DNA from: DATLCI01 sp046714215 | GTDB taxonomy: Bacteria; Acidobacteriota; Terriglobia; Terriglobales; Acidobacteriaceae | Reading direction: 5' to 3' | DNA: 7,677 nucleotides | Assembly: GCA_046714215.1 (NCBI GenBank) | Contig: JBKKBM010000232.1 | Span: 1-7,677 of the forward strand | Shown: one piece after another, positions 4,030 through 7,677 of the stretch | How positions within the stretch are numbered: position 1 is the stretch's first letter | Layout: the number at the start of each line of letters is the position of its first letter | Made by a program: the position numbers and the translations under genes | The notes under the pieces: generated by a model | What the model was told of the DNA's origin: nothing | Database searches by the model: none | What the model saw: only the letters and a program-made list of their open reading frames with translations

Positions 4030-6579
4030 ATGAAAAAATTCAAGTTTGCAGGGGCGGATGTCGCGATCGGCGCGGCGGTCAGCGCGGTCATTTTTGCCGT
4101 GTTCTATATGAACTGGGCGGACGGCCTCGAGGCCAAGCTGTACGACGTGCGGGCCAAGATGCGCTCCAAGGGCAAAGCCGGGGACAAGGTAGTCCTAGTC
4201 ACCATCGATGACAAGAGCACGCAGGAGTTGGGGCGCTGGCCGTGGCCGCGCAACTATATGGCGGAGATGATCGACCAGCTCACCGAGGCGGGCGCGGAGA
4301 CCATCGGCGTGGCCGTGGTCATGGACAAGCCGGAGTTGAATCCCGGCTTGGTGAAGATCCAGGACTTAGCGGCGACCTTCGAAGCCGACGCGGCCGCGAA
4401 TGCGGCCAAGCCCAACCTGAACAGCCGCCTGGCTGCGGCCAAGGCGCAGGAGTTTGCCGACATCCTGAAGAAGTCAGCCGCGGAGCTCGACAACGACGAG
4501 AAACTGGCGGGCTCCATCGCCTTCTCCACCAAAGTAGTGTTGCCCATGTATTTCGTTCCCGGGCAGGCGATGGGCAAGAGTAACAAGGCCATTCCGGAAG
4601 AGGTGGAGAAAAACTTTGTCGCCAACCTGAAGGCCGACCCGGCGATCTTTGCCGTCAAGGACTTTGTGCCTGCGTACGACAAGTTCGGCAAAGACGCGAA
4701 GGCCATTGGCACCATCAACAGTTCGCCCGCCGCTGACCAGGTGAATCGTGCCTTTCCGCTGGTAGTGAATTATGAAGGGCGGCTCTTCCCCAGCTTCCCG
4801 CTGCAGATGCTGCGCGCGTTTTACAAGCTAGAGTCGAATGATTTCCGCTACTCGCCCGGCGAACTAGTGCTGGGCAACGCCAAGATCCCGGTCGACGCTG
4901 AAGGCCGCATGCTGGTGGATTACATCGACCGCGAGAGTTTCCCGCGTTATTACTTTTCTGACGTGCGCAACCAGAAAGTCGATCCGCAAGTCTTCATGGG
5001 TAAGATCGTGCTGATCGGCCTGGACACGACGGGCGGCGGCGATGCGCAGACGACTCCGGTGGGTTCGGTCCCTGGCTTCGAGATCCACGGCAACGTGATC
5101 CAGGGCATCTTGAGCGGGTCGTACATCATTCGGCCTACGTGGGCTTCGACGGCGGAGATCGGACTGCTGGTGCTGTTCGCACTGTTCGTTTCGCTGGCAA
5201 TTCCGCACATCAGCGCGGGCAAGAGCGCCATCATCGCGGCCGTGTTGCTCGCGGCGACTATCGGCGGCGGCATTTATTTCTTCACCGCGAGCGGCTACTG
5301 GCTGAAGATCGTTTATCCCAGCCTGATGCTCATCGTCGGTTACACCGTGGTCGTCTCCAAACGCTACCTGGTGCAAGAGAAGCGCACGGAGGTGCTCGAA
5401 GGCGAATCGGTCGAGACCAACAAGATGCTGGGCCTAAGCTTCCAGGGACAGGGCATGCTCGACATGGCGTTCGAGAAGTTTCGCAAGGTGCCGATCGACG
5501 AAGGCATGAAAGACACGCTCTACAACCTGGCGCTGGACTTTGAGCGCAAGCGGCAGTTGAACAAGGCCGTCTCCGTCTATGACCACATCCTGACGGTGGA
5601 CAAGAAGTTCAAAGATGTTTCTACGCGCGCGGAAAAGCTGCGCACCGCGGGTGAGACCATGATCTTTGGCGGGGCGCTGGGCGCGCGCAAAGGCAGCCCG
5701 GATTCCACCGTGATGGTGGGTGGCGGCGTGGGTGATCTGGCCAAGCCGCAACTGGGCCGCTACCAAGTCCTGAAGGAACTGGGCAAGGGCGCCATGGGCA
5801 TCGTCTACCTGGGCAAGGACCCGAAGATCAATCGCGAGGTCGCCATCAAGACTTTGCGCTTCGAAGATGAGTTCGAGCCGGAAGACATGAAGGCGATGAA
5901 GGAGCGCTTTTTCCGCGAGGCAGAGAGCGCGGGACGGCTGGTGCATCCGAACATCGTCACCATTTACGACGCTGGCGACGATGGCGACATCAGCTACATC
6001 GCCATGGAACTGCTGAGCGGCACGGACTTGAAAGAGTATGTCACCAAGGGCAAGCTGCTGCCGGCCCATGAGGTGATGGAGACCATCGCCAAGGTGGCGG
6101 ATGCGTTGGACTACGCGCACAGTGAAGGTGTGGTGCATCGCGACATCAAGCCGGCGAACATCATGCGGCTGGTGGACGGCAAGATCAAAGTCGCGGACTT
6201 TGGCATTGCGCGCATCACGTCGCAGTCGAAGACCGCGACGGGCACGGTCATGGGCACGCCCAGTTACATGGCTCCCGAGCAACTGGCGGGCAAGAAGGTG
6301 GATGGGCGCGCTGACCTGTTCTCGCTGGGCGTCACGCTCTATGAGTTGCTGGCGGGTGAAAAGCCCTTCACGGGCGAGAGTGTGGCCACGTTGATGTATC
6401 GCATCGCCAACGAGCCGCATCCGCCCATCATGAACACGCGCGCGGACCTGCCACCGGCCATTGCGGCAGTGATCGATAAGGCTTTGCAGAAGAATCCAGA
6501 TATTCGTTATGCGAGGGGTGGGGATTTTGCCCGCGACTTGCGCGCCGCCATTGTTAAGTCAGCGGGGGCAGGGGTTTAA
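4030..6579 (+). CDS. CHASE2-TPR Ser/Thr protein kinase
   Basis: This is an 849-residue membrane receptor kinase. A membrane helix (about residues 10-26) leads into an extracytoplasmic CHASE2 sensor (about 30-365), recognised by YDVRAKMR, VVLVTIDDKSTQELGRWPWPR and the C-terminal GKIVLIGLDTTGGGDAQTTPVG...EIHGNVIQGIL part. Residues about 100-165 form an Ala/Lys-rich helical insertion. Three membrane helices follow (about 373-392, 397-418, 424-443). A cytoplasmic TPR-like stretch (about 464-535; LSFQGQGMLDMAFEKF, YNLALDFERK, AVSVYDHIL) comes before a Gly-rich linker. The Hanks-type kinase domain (about 577-840) is complete: GKGAMG 585-590, Lys607, Glu630, HRDIKPAN 703-710, DFG 723-725 and GTPSYMAPE 742-750. 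It is predicted active and to phosphorylate Ser/Thr targets on an unknown outside signal. The phosphatase and FHA genes downstream are the likely circuit partners. The start has a weak GGGA ribosome binding site. Confidence 0.93.
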   Translation: MKKFKFAGADVAIGAAVSAVIFAVFYMNWADGLEAKLYDVRAKMRSKGKAGDKVVLVTIDDKSTQELGRWPWPRNYMAEMIDQLTEAGAETIGVAVVMDKPELNPGLVKIQDLAATFEADAAANAAKPNLNSRLAAAKAQEFADILKKSAAELDNDEKLAGSIAFSTKVVLPMYFVPGQAMGKSNKAIPEEVEKNFVANLKADPAIFAVKDFVPAYDKFGKDAKAIGTINSSPAADQVNRAFPLVVNYEGRLFPSFPLQMLRAFYKLESNDFRYSPGELVLGNAKIPVDAEGRMLVDYIDRESFPRYYFSDVRNQKVDPQVFMGKIVLIGLDTTGGGDAQTTPVGSVPGFEIHGNVIQGILSGSYIIRPTWASTAEIGLLVLFALFVSLAIPHISAGKSAIIAAVLLAATIGGGIYFFTASGYWLKIVYPSLMLIVGYTVVVSKRYLVQEKRTEVLEGESVETNKMLGLSFQGQGMLDMAFEKFRKVPIDEGMKDTLYNLALDFERKRQLNKAVSVYDHILTVDKKFKDVSTRAEKLRTAGETMIFGGALGARKGSPDSTVMVGGGVGDLAKPQLGRYQVLKELGKGAMGIVYLGKDPKINREVAIKTLRFEDEFEPEDMKAMKERFFREAESAGRLVHPNIVTIYDAGDDGDISYIAMELLSGTDLKEYVTKGKLLPAHEVMETIAKVADALDYAHSEGVVHRDIKPANIMRLVDGKIKVADFGIARITSQSKTATGTVMGTPSYMAPEQLAGKKVDGRADLFSLGVTLYELLAGEKPFTGESVATLMYRIANEPHPPIMNTRADLPPAIAAVIDKALQKNPDIRYARGGDFARDLRAAIVKSAGAGV

Positions 6580-6603
6580 AGTGGGCTGAGTCCCGGGTTA
6601 GTC

Positions 6604-6624
6604 CTAAGGTTCAGGGCTAAGGTT
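6604..6624 (+). repeat. Short direct repeat in the kinase-phosphatase gap
   Basis: CTAAGGTT occurs at 6604-6611 and again at 6617-6624, with 5 nt between copies. It lies shortly after the kinase stop codon. No role is assigned. No convincing intrinsic terminator is present, so readthrough from the kinase into the phosphatase is possible. Confidence 0.4.
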
Positions 6625-6657
6625 TCTGGCTCCGGAAGGTAAGAATTGCGTTACGAT

Positions 6658-6705
6658 GACGGCACGGCGGGTCTCCTGAAATAAGACCAGATCTGGATGC
6701 CGGTC
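6658..6705 (+). other. Nested inverted repeat in the phosphatase leader
   Basis: GACGGCA (6658-6664) pairs with TGCCGGTC (6698-6705) over 7 bp with one bulged G. It encloses GGTCT (6670-6674) paired with AGACC (6684-6688). The block also contains the 10-bp perfect DNA palindrome CCAGATCTGG (6687-6696). A weak -10-like TACGAT is at 6652-6657 without a clear -35. The block could be a protein binding site or a leader RNA structure; nothing further can be said about the 167-nt gap. Confidence 0.4.
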
Positions 6706-6746
6706 AGTCGAACGAGAGAATCAGCGGTACAGGGGACAAGGTTAGC

Positions 6747-7583
6747 GTGAGCTTAAGCATCCAGGTCGCCGGAAAAACCGATGTGGGCTGCGTCCGTACC
6801 AACAACGAAGACAACTTCGGGTACGACGCGCGCCACGGGATCTTTGTGGTCTGCGACGGCATGGGTGGAGCCGCCGCGGGTGAAGTGGCCAGCAAACTGG
6901 CGGTGGATACGGTGCTGACGTACTTCCGGCAGGCCGCGGCGAACAAGCATTTTCCCAAGGTCGGGGAGGCGCTGGAGGATGGATACTCGGAGCGCGCCAA
7001 GGCCCTGGCTAGCTCGATCCATCTGGCGAACAAGGCCGTGTTTGAGATGGGAAAGAGCAAAGCGTCACAGCGGGGCATGGGGTCGACCATTGTGGCGGTG
7101 CTGGCGGAGAAGAATTTCTTCACCGTGGGGCACGTGGGTGACAGCCGTATTTACCTGGTCCGCGGAGGCGAGATCCAGCAGCTTACCAACGATCATTCGC
7201 TGGTGATGGAGCAGGTGCGGCGGGGATTGATCACGCGCGAGCAGGCGGAAAAGAGCGAGATGCAGAACATCATCATCCGCGCGCTGGGCTCAGAAGATAC
7301 GGTGAAGCCGGATGTGGATGACTTGGTGGCTTTGCCGGGAGACGTGCTGGTGCTGGCATCAGATGGCCTGACCAAGCATGTGAAGGATGACTGGATGTTG
7401 GGGATCGTGACCGAGGCCCATAGCCTCGATGGGGCCGTGCATGACTTGATTGATTCCGCCAAAGCACATGGCGGCGATGACAACATCACTGTGGTGTTGC
7501 TAAAGATGGTGGAACTGCCGTGGTACAAGCAGCTGTGGCAATGGCTTTTTCCCGGAGGTAAAAGGTGGCAAAACTCTATCTGA
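6747..7583 (+). CDS. PP2C-family Ser/Thr protein phosphatase
   Basis: This is a 278-residue soluble PPM/PP2C phosphatase that removes phosphate from Ser/Thr in proteins with two Mn or Mg ions. The catalytic domain covers about residues 5-255 with all motifs: TDVGCVRTNNED (11-22), VCDGMGG (35-41, metal ligand Asp37), GMGSTIVAV (110-118), GHVGDSR (128-134), SDGL (205-208, metal ligand Asp206) and GGDDNITV (242-249, metal ligand Asp245). A short C-tail (LPWYKQLWQWLFPGG) is amphipathic and could touch the membrane. The GTG start at 6747 matches the family N-terminus, and AAGG (6738-6741) lies 5 nt upstream. It stands 167 nt after the kinase, which it probably counteracts, and overlaps the FHA gene by 19 nt. 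It resembles PstP/PrpC-type partners of Hanks kinases. Confidence 0.95.
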   Translation: MSLSIQVAGKTDVGCVRTNNEDNFGYDARHGIFVVCDGMGGAAAGEVASKLAVDTVLTYFRQAAANKHFPKVGEALEDGYSERAKALASSIHLANKAVFEMGKSKASQRGMGSTIVAVLAEKNFFTVGHVGDSRIYLVRGGEIQQLTNDHSLVMEQVRRGLITREQAEKSEMQNIIIRALGSEDTVKPDVDDLVALPGDVLVLASDGLTKHVKDDWMLGIVTEAHSLDGAVHDLIDSAKAHGGDDNITVVLLKMVELPWYKQLWQWLFPGGKRWQNSI

Positions 7584-7677
7584 AGTTCGAGCAGGCAGTG
7601 CTGAAAGAGGTCCCGCTCTCCCAAGGGGTGGTGACCATTGGCCGGCTGCCCGACAACCTGATCCACGTGGACAACCT
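7565..7677 (+). CDS. FHA-domain protein (5' part)
   Basis: Thirty-seven codons are present before the window ends. The sequence MAKLYLKFEQ...VVTIGRLPDN...HVDN shows the first strands of a forkhead-associated domain, including the conserved IGR with the phospho-binding Arg at residue 27. FHA domains bind phosphothreonine peptides. The GTG start at 7565 has a strong GGAGG (7554-7558) 6 nt upstream, inside the phosphatase gene. It overlaps that gene by 19 nt in another frame, so translation of the two is probably coupled. It is the likely reader or substrate in the kinase-phosphatase circuit. The domains beyond the FHA start cannot be seen. Confidence 0.85.
   Translation, partial: MAKLYLKFEQAVLKEVPLSQGVVTIGRLPDNLIHVDN

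Noticed and set aside
3846..4211. 121-codon ORF over the kinase leader and start
   Set aside because: It overlaps the true kinase start out of frame, has no ribosome binding site, and has a biased Arg/Gly composition typical of a shadow frame.
5434..6420. Long minus-strand ORF (328 codons) opposite the kinase domain
   Set aside because: It is a GC-rich shadow of the kinase gene, whose catalytic motifs are intact on the plus strand.

Overview
The window looks like a piece of chromosome from an Acidobacteriota-like bacterium (Koribacter/Terriglobia type). This is inferred from moderate-to-high GC, the pairing of ATP synthase genes with a CHASE2/TPR Ser/Thr kinase, and scattered copies of a 'CCACGGAGACACGGAGGCACGGAGAAA' type intergenic repeat. 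No taxonomic marker is decisive. All supported genes lie on the + strand.

Region 1 (1-1462) is the end of the ATP synthase operon: the 3' part of atpD (F1 beta), then atpC (epsilon), closed by a clear intrinsic terminator. Region 2 (1486-2598) holds a 76-residue two-helix membrane protein of unknown function followed by purU (10-formyl-THF deformylase). A perfect 11-bp tandem duplication lies between them and includes the stop codon of the first. Region 3 (2599-3005) has two copies of the interspersed repeat, the second of which supplies the ribosome binding site of a 109-residue three-helix membrane protein.

Region 4 (3006-3275) is the most interesting non-coding stretch. An extended -10 promoter is followed by an RNA with the core of a SAM riboswitch: GAGTG, a short P2, CGGCAACC, P3, GGTGC, P4, and the return strand of P1. 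A P3-loop pseudoknot to downstream sequence gives the SAM-IV or SAM-I/IV layout. It is followed by an intrinsic terminator whose 5' arm can instead pair with the 5' strand of P1, and then by a 9-bp perfect hairpin that holds the Shine-Dalgarno in its loop. The controlled gene (3276-3653) encodes a 125-residue soluble protein I do not recognise. This is the best candidate in the window for something undescribed.

Region 5 (3654-4029) contains an imperfect inverted pair of the interspersed repeat (about 115 bp, MITE-like), a sigma70-type promoter and a structured leader.

Region 6 (4030-7677) is a phospho-signalling cassette: a CHASE2-3TM-TPR-Ser/Thr kinase (849 aa), a PP2C phosphatase with all metal motifs, and the start of an FHA-domain protein overlapping the phosphatase gene by 19 nt. 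Kinase, phosphatase and phosphothreonine reader would form one circuit from an extracytoplasmic sensor. The kinase linker carries two Thr-centred motifs that could be phospho-sites.
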